From Zerene cesonia (lineage: Eukaryota; Arthropoda; Insecta; Lepidoptera; Pieridae), in contig NC_052114.1 of NCBI RefSeq assembly GCF_012273895.1, forward strand, positions 186,001 through 250,000: a DNA stretch of 64,000 nt, read 5' to 3'. This document shows positions 35,403 through 48,053 of this stretch, piece by piece. The position numbers were made by a program, and so were the translations under genes. The notes beneath the pieces were generated by a model, which worked only from the letters and a program-made list of their open reading frames with translations, ran no database searches and was not told the origin of the DNA. Position 1 is the first letter of the stretch. Each line of letters begins with the position of its first letter.

Positions 35403-35603
35403 ATGCCTTTGTCAAGAACAGCGTCTAAGCCCGCCAATAAGTTGGCGTCTCCGGAGTTTGATCCAACATTTCCATTAATTAACGTCAAAAACGCATTAAA
35501 AGAGAAAGTAAACAAAAGACATCGATCAGACGAAAGGAAGACTGACGTCGAGACGGCCACAAAAACGGGGAGTGGATGCAATAACTCAAAACTTGGTATA
35601 TAG
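35403..35603 (+). CDS. unassigned 66-codon open frame
   Basis: Complete frame ATG to TAG, 66 codons, more protein-like in composition than the other short frames. It has a Pro/Ser-rich start (SKPANKLASPEFDPTF), a Lys/Arg-rich middle with KRHRSDERK-type basic residues (about residues 36-47), then Thr/Gly/Asn. No membrane segment, cysteine motif or known domain. The basic stretch could bind nucleic acid, or the frame could be a relic of a retroelement gag-like ORF; neither can be shown. The next 200 bases are also CpG-rich (35604-35790), and a donor-like AG|GTAAGT lies at 35614-35615. An overlapping minus frame of 89 codons argues that composition alone may keep stops away. Confidence 0.2.
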   Translation: MPLSRTASKPANKLASPEFDPTFPLINVKNALKEKVNKRHRSDERKTDVETATKTGSGCNNSKLGI

Positions 35604-36424
35604 CCGGAGTAGGTAAGTTACGCTGTCGTTTTTGCCCGCTCTTGTCACCCGTCAAACAGTCGTCGGTCTCATGATGGGCTGCCTTCGATGGACGCCTGCC
35701 AACCTCCTGCCCAGCTGCAGAACGTCGCAACCACCCTCCACGATTAGCATACATTGAACTCTATGCCGTGAGGATGAAAGTTCACAATCGATCGGCGCAC
35801 AATTGCGTGGTAGTTTGTTGTAGCACTAGCACGGGCAAGTGGTAGTGTTTTTTTGCCCTTCTCGACCTGGCGGGCTCAACGGAACTGCTTGCTATTGTAT
35901 GGTAATACTCGGCCGGATTTTGTTCGGCTCAATTATATTATGAAGCTTAGGCAAAGTCAAAAGTCACCCAAGTGCCTTTTGTTGGGCGCGTGGCGGGTTA
36001 GAGATACTCGAAAATGTAGGATGGATGGTTATTTTTGGTTTGAGGACGTGGCAGTGAGTTAATTAAAGTCACCTTGATAACATTAAGTTGATATTAACGA
36101 TCATAAAAAGAAATTTTTTTGGTCGTAGTATGCTTATAGTACATATGTGCCGGCATGGTATTTTTTATAATGACAATTTATTGTGTTTCTTTTATCTTTT
36201 CGGTTATATGTAGTAAAAGAATAAATATATAAATAAATATTTTCGAACATCTATACTTCTTTGTAATATGTGGAAAATATGGAATAATAAAATCTTCGAA
36301 AATTAAATATATGTACTTAAAAGGAAATACACTACATTTATACCTATACTACATTTATATTTATCCAATAATACATAAGCATCCGTTACAAACAGAACTA
36401 TGTGTAAACCATCACAATATTTTA
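35604..36424. other. CpG-enriched then AT-rich non-coding DNA
   Basis: The left 250 bases continue the GC-richer block around the 66-codon frame; the rest is AT-rich. No gene recognised. Confidence 0.45.
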
Positions 36425-36600
36425 CAAGGTTTAATGACATTTGGCGATAACGCTACCACGCGACCCAAAGGGTCCAAAAGCCTCGATCGGGTAAGCAGAT
36501 CAAAGTTGACCGCACCCATAAGTTCTGAACTTTATCGACTCTGCCGTGCACCTTCCGTGATTGAAAAATTGTTCCCACACGTAGACGATGGCTGAGCGTG
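36425..36600. other. GC-richer patch with open frame
   Basis: The C-terminal two thirds of a 94-codon plus frame (36311-36595) lie in a GC-richer stretch and read less like chance than its start. No domain recognised and no splice signals that fit. It may be a conserved non-coding element or an old exon relic. Confidence 0.2.
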
Positions 36601-38269
36601 ACCTGCGATGCATTCTCAGGGGGTTCCGTACAAATATTTAGTAATTAATTAATTTGCTGACTGTTATACAGATGTGATAATAAAATATAAAATTAACGCT
36701 TCTATTGGAATTAGTTATCATTTCAATTGATTGCGTTCAAATATGTACAACTACATGTATTGTAAGTTTAATATCTGTATCTTTAAAGTAAATATCACAG
36801 ATTACTTATTGAAATATTATAAACGATTTGAGAAAGGGAAAGCACATTAATTGTACTGCTCTCTCCGTACAACAATTCTAAATTGTATATATAAATCCAA
36901 TTCCGCTTCTGGGGCAAAACCCAAAAGCATAACAATTATCCCAAAGCAAATTTTCAAAAAGCTTTAATCCCGTACCTAGTTCAAATATTATATGAATAAA
37001 AGCTTAGTGTAATAGCGCGCTAAGGAATCGTACTCCTACGTAACCCCGAAATCTATTCCCCACAACAGTGTTCGTCTGATTATCACTGGTCTTATTGAAA
37101 AATCTTTAACATATTCCCGATTGGACGCGGATTAAGCCTCGTTATTTGGCTACTGTTAGATTGATTCTAAATTATTGCCCGTTGGCCCACGGACCAACAG
37201 ACGCGGTCTATATTAAGCGATATAAATGTACGCATTTGAATATGATTTGCGTAAATATGTCACTTTTAGTTCAATAATACGTAGGATTTGATATATCCAT
37301 CGAATAAACGTTTATAATTGGTGATTTATGCCATTGCGCTGTGAGCTGAGGCAGTTGGCACGATCAGCCTGAATGATTGGCTAAATAATTGCTCTTTCTA
37401 TAAATACAATACAATACAACTTATTGATCTTTTTGTTTTATAATACATATAACAATTATGTTACATGTATTATATTACTGCAGAAAAGGTAACATTATAA
37501 TATGTCTTTCGTAGAAGAATAATTAAACTTTCAAATGTATTGCATATTTTAGTTTTGTTGTTGTAGTTTATGGAAGTACGGAGAAAAATATTGAGGGGAG
37601 TTTTTTTGCTTGCTAATTTGAATAAATGTATTACTGTATCTAAGAATTTGTATTCTTTCTTTAGTCGATTAGGTGGAGATATTATATTATCTACTAATAA
37701 ATAAAAAAGCAAGACCATAAATGTAGATGCTACCCTATTAACAGCCTATTTGGTCACATGATGTATTAAACATCAAACTTTTTGCACATATTTTGTAGGT
37801 AGGTATTTGTAAAAATTGAGTGTTACACATAGATAAATATCCAGTATACACTTTTAGATGGGGTAATGCAGACAGACTTTATTAATCTTCATAATTTGTA
37901 CGGTCTGTACATACTGGAGCATAACATGATACAGAGAATAATTTAAACATTTTATATTTGTCGAGTATATTGCGACAAGTTAGTGGACTCCACGCGGCGT
38001 TCACAATTTATGTCCCTCTGATTTAGAGCATTGCTCTGTCACATTTGTTTATAATATTGTCTTCATTTTTCTATTTATTTCAAACTCCAAAACGAAAATA
38101 GAGTAGGAAGAGTGCCGTTAGAACCAGAATACTTGATGTACTGTAAGGTTTGCATTTAAATATCAAAATAGAAACTTTATCAATAATATTTGAAGTTATT
38201 GTAAATAAAGTCGCCACATGATTCTATCAAACAAACATGCACGTAACACGTACAAACCAGTGTCGTACA
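36601..38269. other. AT-rich non-coding DNA
   Basis: No gene or repeat recognised. Confidence 0.5.
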
Positions 38270-38383
38270 ATGGCAAAAACATTATTTTCGAAAAACAACG
38301 TCATTGAGGTCTTGAAAAAAAACACCAGAACAAAGGGGTTCAAAGTCCACGCGGAAGACACGAGGTATGTGGAGCGCCCTTAG
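38270..38383 (+). CDS. candidate small ORF, 37 codons
   Basis: ATG at 38270 has a good start context (ACAATGG). The complete frame runs 37 codons to TAG at 38381-38383. It begins MAKTLFSKNNVIEVLKKN and continues with a basic, Thr/Lys/His/Glu-rich stretch to RYVERP. The composition is soluble and charged, unlike the Ile/Tyr/Phe-rich chance frames elsewhere. No signal peptide or known domain. A donor-like GAG|GTATGT at 38364-38365 lies inside the frame, so it could instead be a start exon ending at codon 31. Unrecognised. It is not in a visible repeat. A chance frame of this length is quite possible. Confidence 0.25.
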   Translation: MAKTLFSKNNVIEVLKKNTRTKGFKVHAEDTRYVERP

Positions 38384-38435
38384 CAGTGACCCCTGGACAC
38401 AAATTACAATTCAAATATATTCAATTCAGTCGACA

Positions 38436-38457
38436 ATGACCGGCGGTTGGACGCAAG
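38436..38457 (+). CDS. possible start codon with adjacent donor
   Basis: ATG at 38436 opens seven codons (MTGGWTQ) plus one base, ending at CAAG|GTACGT (38458). A TCAGT initiator word lies eight bases upstream of the ATG. The leader would be too short for normal scanning, so I hold this very lightly. Confidence 0.12.
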
Positions 38458-41400
38458 GTACGTACACGATAAATTTCACATCGGCTAACGTATGGGTAAT
38501 TTGATAGTCTTAGTGACCGGTGGTCAAGAGTTCCACCTGCCTATACTCGTCGATGATCTTGTTCGATCAAAGGGTTAGATGGTGTCTTTAGTTAGATGTT
38601 GGTTCCGTACAATTAATGTTTTTTAATTCAGTGTAACAAGTCTCTCTTGGAAAAATATATAAATATCATCTATTCCCTATCTCAATAAATAAGCTCTGAA
38701 TATATCAATGACTATTTGTAGTTTTCATTATATTCATATCATTTTGTTATGTATTGGTTTGTCAGTAGACACACTAGTTTATTGTTCTTTGAATTAAACT
38801 ACATTAATGCAAAAATGCATGTTTAGTTTTTCTTAATAATCATTATGAAATAACTAAACGAGTTCAATTTAAAAATGATTCTTTCGTATTTCGGAGCTGG
38901 TCAATTTGATGAGTGCATTCACACAGAACCCTAAGCCTAGGCTTGACCGTTGGGAAGAAGTCAATTGTCACAAGCGCGGTGTAAATGAAATCGGATAGTT
39001 TTGTGCAAGTTATGGGCGAGGCTTGATCGCTCAATTACCGATGTTTTGTTTGGTGAGGAAGCGATAAATATTCGACCCAATGGGAATGTAAGAGAGAAAT
39101 GGTGTGGATCATTGCGCCACGAATTACACGTGTAATGTCGAAAGATAACGTGGGAAGAAGGTTGGGGAAATTCAGTCTTGGATGTTCCTTACACCTTTTG
39201 AAAGTCTCTTAAATCACATAGTGATATATCCAATGATCATATCGAATCGTGTAAGTTCAAAGAAGTAATATATTATAAAGCATTTCCTTGGTACAATCAC
39301 ATAGGTCAATAAATAGTATTTAAAATTATGTCCTTGTCTTACGATTTTGTTTATCCATTAGTGTGTAGCAACTTCCTACATAATAAGTTGTTCCAGAACA
39401 ATGCTTAATGACAGTCCGAGACAACGGTATGTCTTGTTGCGTTATTATTTTATCAGTTCACTAGATTAAATCTTGGGAAATAGTCCCAAAAATGTCATGC
39501 AGAGGGGAATTTAATGAATGAGGATGCTAGGGAAGCCTATTCCATTGGAATGAAAATAGTTGATTAGTTGTAAGTAGGGCAAGCGTTACCCATAATTTTA
39601 AGTTAGAATACACAGAAATGATAAAGTTTTCCTCAAGGGCATCATTGAGTATTCCACGTCATTACCACATGCAATAGAAAAATGATCTAACGGAGCTACT
39701 AAGGTAAACGGTAACAGTTGACAGTCAACAGAGCGGTGGGAGTTGGCTGCTGTTCCGAGAAGTGTGGACACAGCCTAATTAAACATTCATTGTCTCTTTT
39801 ATGCCGATAGACGTGATAGCTACAGATATGCCACTTCTTATTCGTAATTTTAATGATATTAAGGAATAATTTTCTTTGTGTATTCTTTGTAAATACTCAC
39901 CTGATAGTGAGAATTGACAATGAATTTTATAATAATAACAAGGCATTCAAATAACTTCTTATACGGCTGTTTACTTTTTTATACTTTTCCATGTCGTCAT
40001 AACGTTGTTTTCTTCTTCTTTGTCGTGTCGCTCATGAGTCCTGACAGAGCGGTCGTGGTCATTAGATAAGTGATAGCAGGGCTAAATGTTAGTTGCTTCA
40101 CGATATTTCACCATCTTTCCCTGACGTTCTTTTGACAATAGGCAATCAATTTTATTAAATTATTAGTATACCAACCTGCTAGAAACTATACTTTACTCGT
40201 TGTTGCTATGGATATGAAGTTATGATCTCGCTATTATATCTATCGCCAAAACGTACAGCATTGTAAAAAGGGAGTATAAACAATATTTATAGTTTATATC
40301 CGCTCCGGGAGACTCCCCACTGAACCGAATTCGGAGTAAGCGGCACCACAGCGTCTGCTGGCAGCCTCTAATCTATGTCCCCGGCAGCTCAAAGGCCCAG
40401 TGTGTTTGTATCACATTGTGGCACCACACCGCGAGCCGCATGTTACACCGCTTGTCGAAGTTGGTCAATATTGGTACACGACATTCACAGTTCGTATTGG
40501 AGCCGATTGTTTTGGAAGAATACGTGAGATTTTTGTGTTGGGTGTCACTGGTGCCGGCGATTGCTGTTTGTTTTGACTTGTGTAATAATCGAAACCTTTG
40601 TTACAATTAGTGATACAATACGAGCCAGTTATAGTAGTGAGAGTGTATCTATATTGGTGAGGTAGATAAGAATCGTATTAAAAACCCCTTATCTCTCACC
40701 ATAACTGTGAAATATTAGTATAAAGTTCTATATGTAATTAAATTCATGTTCATTGTTTAGTTAATAAGTGTAACTGAAAATTCTTGAGGGCTTGGTGACT
40801 CGCAACACAAGCGAGAGACTGCTGCTTGATATAAGTCACTCACAAGTGATATTAAATCATTTTTCCAACGAACACCAAATTAAATAGTTACACCTAGTTT
40901 ATAACCAAAACGTTTATCATTAACAATGTGTCTCTAGCCTAGCCTTTACCCATTTCTGTTAACTGTATAATGACCTGAAGACGTCGAAAGTTTCTCGTAC
41001 TTCAATAACATAAGGAGGTATTTATATCGCGAATCGTGTTCCAATCAGGATGGTGTTATGACAGCATACACGCACAGTTTAGCGAGACTCCACGACATGG
41101 TACTTCTCGTTTTGGTCGGGCGCGCATCGCCTAATCTGATCGCTTCTTACTTTCAATCATTTGGAGACATGCGTAGTGTGGACGTGCCTCTTTTGTTATA
41201 TGTTTTACATTTTAATGTATTTAACCTAACCCCCTGCTTGTTCTCTTAGAATCAAACAATCTCACAAATAACGTAGGTTTTTACCGGTGTAATGATTTCT
41301 AAAATCGAATAAGTAGTTCAAAAGTTCATAAAAATAGTAAATATTTCTAGCACCAAGAAATTACATTACAGACTATGAACTAATTCCATTATACAAGTAA

Positions 41401-41484
41401 AAAGATCTAATGATCGTATTACGTATGTGTCAAATGACTACCATTAACATTATCATAAAATATCTGAATGTTTAACAGGCGTAT
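38458..41484. other. non-coding DNA with small palindromic sites
   Basis: No gene recognised. It holds the 12-base palindrome AAGCCTAGGCTT (38933-38944) and, in a mildly GC-richer stretch at 38900-39180, the E-box palindrome listed separately. GC-richer patches at 40300-40610 and 41030-41200 contain frames of 64 and 63 codons without domains. Confidence 0.5.
39123..39136. promoter_or_regulatory. 14-base palindrome with CACGTG E-box core
   Basis: ATTACACGTGTAAT is a perfect palindrome centred on CACGTG, the word bound by bHLH dimers such as Clock/Cycle, Myc/Max or USF. Extended symmetry beyond the core is unusual. Binding is not shown. Confidence 0.4.
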
Positions 41485-41640
41485 CTCCTCAATTCCGTCG
41501 CCGGCGGAGATTAGCCCATGAAATCGGATAAAAGTCAAGTAATAAGCTCGCGACGTTTGTCCGATAACGGAATATTTATATTAGTCGGCGCGACGGGGAC
41601 GCGACGACACCGACACGATTGCTACACAACGTGTATGGGA
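41485..41640. promoter_or_regulatory. CpG-enriched patch, possible regulatory element
   Basis: Dense in CG (for example 'gtcgccggcggag', 'gtcggcgcgacggggacgcg') between AT-rich flanks, with no frame and no splice signals. Candidate conserved non-coding element; inference from composition. Confidence 0.25.
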
Positions 41641-43127
41641 GAAAATAAAAATATCAGACTGTGAACTTTATACTTCATAACTTGACGCTAAGATACGTAA
41701 TTGTGCATATTTTATATAAATGAATAAGAATCTTCTCGTATGCCTCGTCGACTGCTATATTCCTATTTTGTCAGTGAAATGAAAATCATATATTATTTTT
41801 TATGCCAGGCAAACACGTTAGCTAAAAACATAAAAACAGACGCTAAAATATCACGAAATTATGAATGACTATTTATATTTCTTCGACTTGTTACGTCAGA
41901 ACTTTCCACTGAGTTAACCGATTTTGATGCTTATTTTTTTATTCAAAAGCCTTCCGAGTGGTCCGTTTTGAAATTTGGTCTATTTCTGACAATTTAAATG
42001 CGGTTTAATATTTCATCAAACTAATTATGTAAATGGCAACAATAAGTGGCCATTAACCTTACTACAAATTCGATCTGAGTTTATTTAAAACGAAATTGAA
42101 GGATGTATACGAGCTGCACATATAAACACATTATTACATAACTCCTGCCAATTGAAGACCATCGATCAACTCCTGAAGATAAATAATATTAATGTTTTCG
42201 AACATTTTAAATGAGTCTTTAGATAAATTAAATGCCATTTGATATATAGATAACATGTAAGCTGATCCCATAATTGATATTATATGTTAAACGATTGGCA
42301 ATAAAGATTTCGATGTACTACCTTATATTTTAGCACTTGTATCCAGTAGACCGAGTATAGAATCGTAACAGCCATTGAATTGTGCGTAGCTGTTTTAAAT
42401 TGCATCGTAATAACGTGGCACATAGTTTTCTTCGTTATTTCCATGATCAGGCCCATCTGCTAACCTTTTAGCCCGACGCGATGCAGGTTAATTGCTCTTC
42501 CATCACATAAAAATAAATATTCAATAAGTAAGTTACGTTTTTAGTAATTTTCCGTTTTAGCCGGGCTCGTGGAGTGTTTACGCAGCGAAGGTTGCCAAGT
42601 GTTTGCGCACCGATGTTTGGTTTCCAGCGATTGTCTTGTCAGCTACTTAGATGCGTGTAGGTTCTTCTGTTTGATTTGCTGTGTAATGTTTTTAAGAATT
42701 AAATGTTAAGACAGCTTGATCGCTTTTGTTTTTGGGTTCTACTAGTTCACACTCTTCTCTATGATTTGTTGAGACTGACTATATGTCATTAGATACAATT
42801 AAGTATTTAGTCTATATCATAATTTCTGCGTTACATGTGTATTTTTCATTCAGTAATTAAGTTTAATATATTCCAATTCGCGATATGTTGTATTAACGCT
42901 GTAACAGCGTTTTTACAATAGCGTGTAGGCATTTTTTCAAACCCAACAGACCGGTATTTTTATTGAAGTCACTGTGACCAGATCAACTGGAGCAGTTTAC
43001 ATTTTTTATGTTACATTTGTATCGAAAAGTATATTCAATAGGTCGGTAAAATAGTTTTATAATCACCTGTTATCTGGTACATGAGTCGCGAAATAAATCA
43101 AAGGTAACGAGTGTCAGGTAGTTAGGA
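41641..43127. other. AT-rich non-coding DNA
   Basis: No gene or repeat recognised. Confidence 0.5.
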
Positions 43128-43210
43128 ATGTGAGGTCGCGGCGCGCCCACCGCGCAGCGCCGCGCGTGGCGCCTAGTGCAGTCAACTGCCTCCACGCGAT
43201 CATGCGTAAC
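43128..43210. other. very GC-rich patch with imperfect palindrome
   Basis: 'gcggcgcgcccaccgcgcag' is followed by 'cgccgcgcgtggcgcc'; the two arms are imperfect reverse complements. A 70-codon plus frame starts here and runs into AT-rich sequence, so it is not convincing. Role unknown. Confidence 0.5.
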
Positions 43211-44469
43211 TCCTTGGGATGGGAGCTGGCTATATTTATGTTTTGCTATTGTATAGGACAGCTTTTAGTTATGTCATATTTGCAATATATTTACATTTAT
43301 TCAATGTTTATATTATGTAAATCATATTTAAATTTTATATGATATTTTAGTGTTATACTTTTATACAAAAATTATAATTATGGATGATGATTCAAAGAAA
43401 CATGTTCGATTTAAAGGTTTTTCAATATTGAGTAATTTCGTTTAATACAAAGTTTCGGCTTGTCTTTTACCTTTACAATCTAAGATTTAATTTATAAACA
43501 ATATCGTTTATAACTTGTCTGGTCTAACGTTAACAACGAATACACATTCAACAATGTATCAGATGAATACGGAATAAATAGGAATTTTTATATTCTTATA
43601 ACAGTTAAGAAATTTCTCGATGCGTTCCCTGTCTAGTGTCCACTAATGCTTATGTCTCGCTTGCTACGCCTGCTTGTGCTTTTTGCAAGACGTCAAGCCT
43701 GCCATTTAGGTATAAATACGCTTAGTAACTGTGTATCCTGTATTTATTTAATTTCGTCATATTTATCTAAATCTTTAACATAAAAATCTAATGTAAACAC
43801 TTAAATTCAGAATGGCTAATTAATAAAAATGTTTCGTAAAACTACATTATATTTATCTTCGTGAAATATACGTTTAATATGCTAATTTCTAAAATTCTAA
43901 ACCCGACATCTGTTTTGAAAAGGCATTATTCAAAGCAAAGCACCATAAAAGTATGCCTACTTTGATAAGAAAAACTTCTTTTAATTTATCAATTTAATAT
44001 GCATTTTTATGCAAATGTTTGCACTTAATTAAATTTATGCAATGAAAATGTTAATTTAGCATTGGTTTTCATTTTTCATCATTAATGCATTATAGCAGAT
44101 ATTCATAAGTTTATAAATTTCTTACTACACAATTTCTAATACAAAATCCTATAATCTCTATTTTATTTCTGACGATATTCGTTAAGTTATACATGTATAT
44201 TTGTAAAGTCATACCACAAATAAAGAAAAAAAATTAATAAAAGTTATACATTCAATCGTATGTATTTGCCAATATCTCATTTTCATTCTAAATATAAATT
44301 TCCTCATTGATTTAAAAAAGCACAAATTCACGTATTTATAGAAATATAATCAGTAACAAGGATCTTAGTTTTAAATTTACATTATTTATTGGATCAAGGT
44401 TTCGATGAAAAATGCTAATTCAAGATCATTCGATTTAATCTTTATCAAGATAATACGCATCTACTTCAA
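43211..44469. other. AT-rich non-coding DNA
   Basis: Nothing recognised. Confidence 0.5.
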
Positions 44470-44698
44470 TCCTTACTAGTATTGTAAATGCGAAAGTGTG
44501 TTTGTTTGTTTGTCGCACCTCCACGGCACATCGGAGCGATTTCATGGTACGTTTTCATATCTGGAGAGAGTTAGGAGGCTAGAGACTGTTGTGTGTGTGT
44601 GAGGTCGATTTTGTTACCACAGTGAAATATTTCAATTCTATATGACTAGACGACTAAAGAGATAGACTATACGAGTAAAGCTGCGGGCAAAAATCTAG
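44470..44698 (+). mobile_element. non-autonomous Helitron, 229 bases
   Basis: Starts A|TC (44470-44471) with 'cttactagtattgtaaatgcg', has a GTTT microsatellite, and ends 'gctgcgggcaaaaatCTAG' (44695-44698)|T. Both ends are intact. The middle is unlike the element at 9719, so it is a separate subfamily or an internally replaced copy. Confidence 0.8.
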
Positions 44699-46674
44699 TT
44701 TAAAATAAAAAAGCCGTTTAAGAAAGTCTTATGGCTGATTTTATCTTCGCAATTAAATTAAAGCCGCTATTTCTATGTCTATATCTCGTTGATGTACACT
44801 TAGTTAAATATTTTAATGAAATACAAATTCTTGCACTAATTTTTGGAATATTTTAGGCTCGGACGGTCGTTAATGTCTGGCAATTAAGATGAAATAAAAC
44901 AAACAACATTAAGGTGTATAATATACTAGAACAACAGCACAGGATCACATATACAACAATGTAACAGTTCGGAAACTGCTCTGCCACTCAACTAAGAACA
45001 GGTATACGATAACATATTATTGTGACGTCACAGCTGTTAATTTTAACCCATGAATGACCTAAAATAAGTATCAACGTTCGCAAACTGGATGCGTCAGTAA
45101 TGAAATTGCTATGCTAAAAATGTATGCAAACACACAGCATCAACGATGTTCCAGTACGATACAAGAACTCGCGCATGCACATGCATCGCACGTAACAAAT
45201 AGGTTCAACCAGTTACATACCTCTTCTCTATACATTAATCAGCTAATAACATATATCATTATTTAGAAATCGACTAGAACATTAAATTTACGATACGAGT
45301 TGCCAAATTAACGAGCTGAGATGCGATAAGATTTAATTAAGTCTAGAGAATTTTTTCGGCGTCGCTCGAACGTGTTTGTGGCGGGCCATATCGAGAAACA
45401 AGTCTTGTTATATCTACACGGTGACAGATACGATGTTGATTTATAAAAAAATATTTGAAAATTACAATGTCTCATAGATATAAAAGTTTGAAGTCATAAT
45501 GCCTAAAAACTTTCCATACAAAATGCTATAACTAGTTCGACTACAGATATTTCCTTATTAGTAATTTCGTAGTCATTGTTTACTATAAAACTATTCTAAT
45601 AAAACAGAGATTTAAATGCATGTTGTAGTCTAATAATCAATATGTACTAATTTAAAAACAAATTGATTTAGAGTAGCGTTTAAAACGCCCGGCGATATTA
45701 TAAATTGCCAAAATATAATGCGCATTACTGTTTTATTACATCATTGGTAAAAGTGCGTATGTGTGTTTTTTATCTGTTTATATTTCTTCACGACTGTATT
45801 GTGAAGTTTTATATTAATAGATATAGCTCCACTCTATGTATATTTAAGATCATTTAGTCTGCAGTTAAGATGCGATAAAATTGTCAGAGTAAGAGATGTC
45901 AGTTAGCTAACAGATTGTCGGTTGAAGATGGAGAAATAATTAAAAAAATGAAGGAAGATGGAATGGAAACATTGTTGACCAAGAATTTTATAAGATTAAT
46001 GACTAAATAAACAAAGTCAGATGGTCGGAATTGGCTTCTTTATTTTATTTAATTATTGTGATTCTCATTATTGAACGATTTATATTATGGCTTCAAATTT
46101 ACACCGAGAAAAGGTTCTCTTAAATCGTTAAGTACTAGATCTAAATGCGCTGGCATTTGCAGAAATAGAACCTTAAATATGGATTTTTTGTGAACATTAA
46201 TCGTGCGCAGTGCACTGTAAAAAGGAAGTGGTCCGTTATGTTGAAGGGAGTTTGGCAGAGGTTAAAATAAAGTAAACTCGGCAATGAGTGAGCAAACATT
46301 TTACAATACAATATTCAAATATGTACTCTGCTGTCATACGCGTGTGTGTGTGCTACTTGATTCATTTAGGCGAATGAGTGCTAATACTATGAGGGCAAAC
46401 AGTGGAGGCGACGCCGGTAGAGTACTTGTGCCGACTTTAAGACTAGATTAATATTTGATTATCGCACTTGTTTGATCATAGTTATGTATTGGAATCCTAT
46501 ATGTGAGGTAAGCGGCTCCGGTCGGAAACATTTTAACTAAGAATGGGTTTAAATTACAAAAAGGTGGAACAAATTGGTATTTAGGTTGTGTCTTAGGCAT
46601 AAAGTCGGTAAACTGTGTCTAACATCGTGATTTAAACTTCTTAGTAATGTTTTTAACTAAAACAACTGAAAAGA
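44699..46674. other. AT-rich non-coding DNA
   Basis: No gene recognised; contains the CRE palindrome at 45021-45032. Confidence 0.5.
45021..45032. promoter_or_regulatory. CRE palindrome
   Basis: TGTGACGTCACA, a perfect 12-base palindrome around TGACGTCA, the CREB/ATF site. A second full TGACGTCA lies at 48151-48158. No promoter is visible nearby. Confidence 0.35.
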
Positions 46675-46832
46675 ACTAGATTAAACTGAAATGCAACCAT
46701 ACGAGAAGCACCAGCTTTCAAATAAAAAAAGAAGCATTAAAACTGTTTCACTCATTCGAAAATTTGACGTAACAAACCAAAAATGGTATAGTTGAATTGA
46801 GAACATTTTCCTTTGTTTTGAAATCGTTTGAA
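46675..46832 (+). repeat. dispersed repeat family B copy
   Basis: 'actagattaaactgaaatgc', 'gagaagcaccagctttcaaa', 'actgtttcactcattcg' and 'agttgaattgagaac' follow the family order. The final 'gagtcggtta' is decayed to 'gaaatcgtttg'. Confidence 0.7.
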
Positions 46833-47908
46833 ATTCAGGTGTATTTCTCAATTGACATTTGAAGCCTATACATAGGATTGCCAGCCTATGACATCATGTC
46901 ATTGTAACATACAGTGGTGACAATGTGAGAGATAATACTGGTCTTAGATCATCTGAGCCACTGTTTTGAAAGCGCAGGTGTTTTCCAACAAAAAAATCTA
47001 GATCAAGTGAAACGGTATGCGACGAGTAGAAATCGCTTTTTTGGTTTCAAAATTAATACTTTTTCATTTCTAGATAGAAGAATTTATGGTTATTACGAAA
47101 GTAGAATCACTATTTTATATAGAAAGTGGTAATGATATAGCTTACTTTTTAGATACAGCTTAATTGATAGTCAGTCTTAATTGCGATATGAATATTTTAA
47201 TGCTGATAATCAGTAATGATGATGAAATGCACTAATGGCTGCGTCGGATGTCGATATGGGTAAAAGGGTATATTAGTACTAGTATCTTATCCCTGCCTCT
47301 GCCCGAATTAACTCAGGATAAAAAATATGCCTACATAACATTGCCATTAAAATTAATAAAAAATACCGTTTATTTCCAACTCAGCGACAGGATGGCAATT
47401 AAAAGCAGCAATTAAAGATTAAAAAGGCGAGACAATGGAAATCCTATAGAAACCAATGTGCCGTACAAACACACGGTGCAGCTCTTTCAAAATAGTTATT
47501 TCTCAGCGATTTGTGTCATGTAGAAACAGATTATTGGTTTTGGTAAAACGCTAACGGTAGAGTGGCGTGGCCACTTCACAGCCCGCGACTCGTAGGCGGG
47601 ACCGGACTATGCTAATGAGAACTAATAACTATATTTAATTATACTATTTGTTTTTCATTAATTTCTTGTGTGCTGCTGTATTCAGAACATTTTTGAGTGT
47701 CAATTTATTACTATGGGCACGCTTCGAATATATTTGTTTTATATGAAATATTAGAACAGAGTGTTTCATATTTTGGTTTGATGCAATGAAAAAGTGTATA
47801 ATTATAAATTTTATTTCATAATGGCTTGTGAGTTTACAGTTTCTTTAAGGGTTAGATTGGATGATAGGAATTTTAAAGGTCAAAAATTAATACAATATTG
47901 ATATAATA
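46833..47908. other. non-coding DNA
   Basis: No gene recognised. A GC-richer patch lies at 47555-47610. Confidence 0.5.
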
Positions 47909-48053
47909 CTAGCCGCTCGTCCCGGCTCCGTCAGGGTTGACCCGCGAAATTAACAAAATAAAACAGTCTATATGAAGGTCATATATAACGTCCTATCGAT
48001 TAAATAATTCACACATACAACTTCACAAACTTTGCCTCTTTGCTATGAATAGA
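47909..48053 (-). mobile_element. Helitron relic
   Basis: Minus-strand end 'ggagccgggacgagcggCTAG' with T after it (plus A at 47908). The other edge, 'ttcatagcaaagaggcaaag', is the usual start side. The first bases are mutated. Confidence 0.65.

Noticed and set aside
40416..40610. 64-codon frame as a small gene
   Set aside because: Composition is not distinctive and there is no known domain; the GC-richer surroundings explain the open frame.
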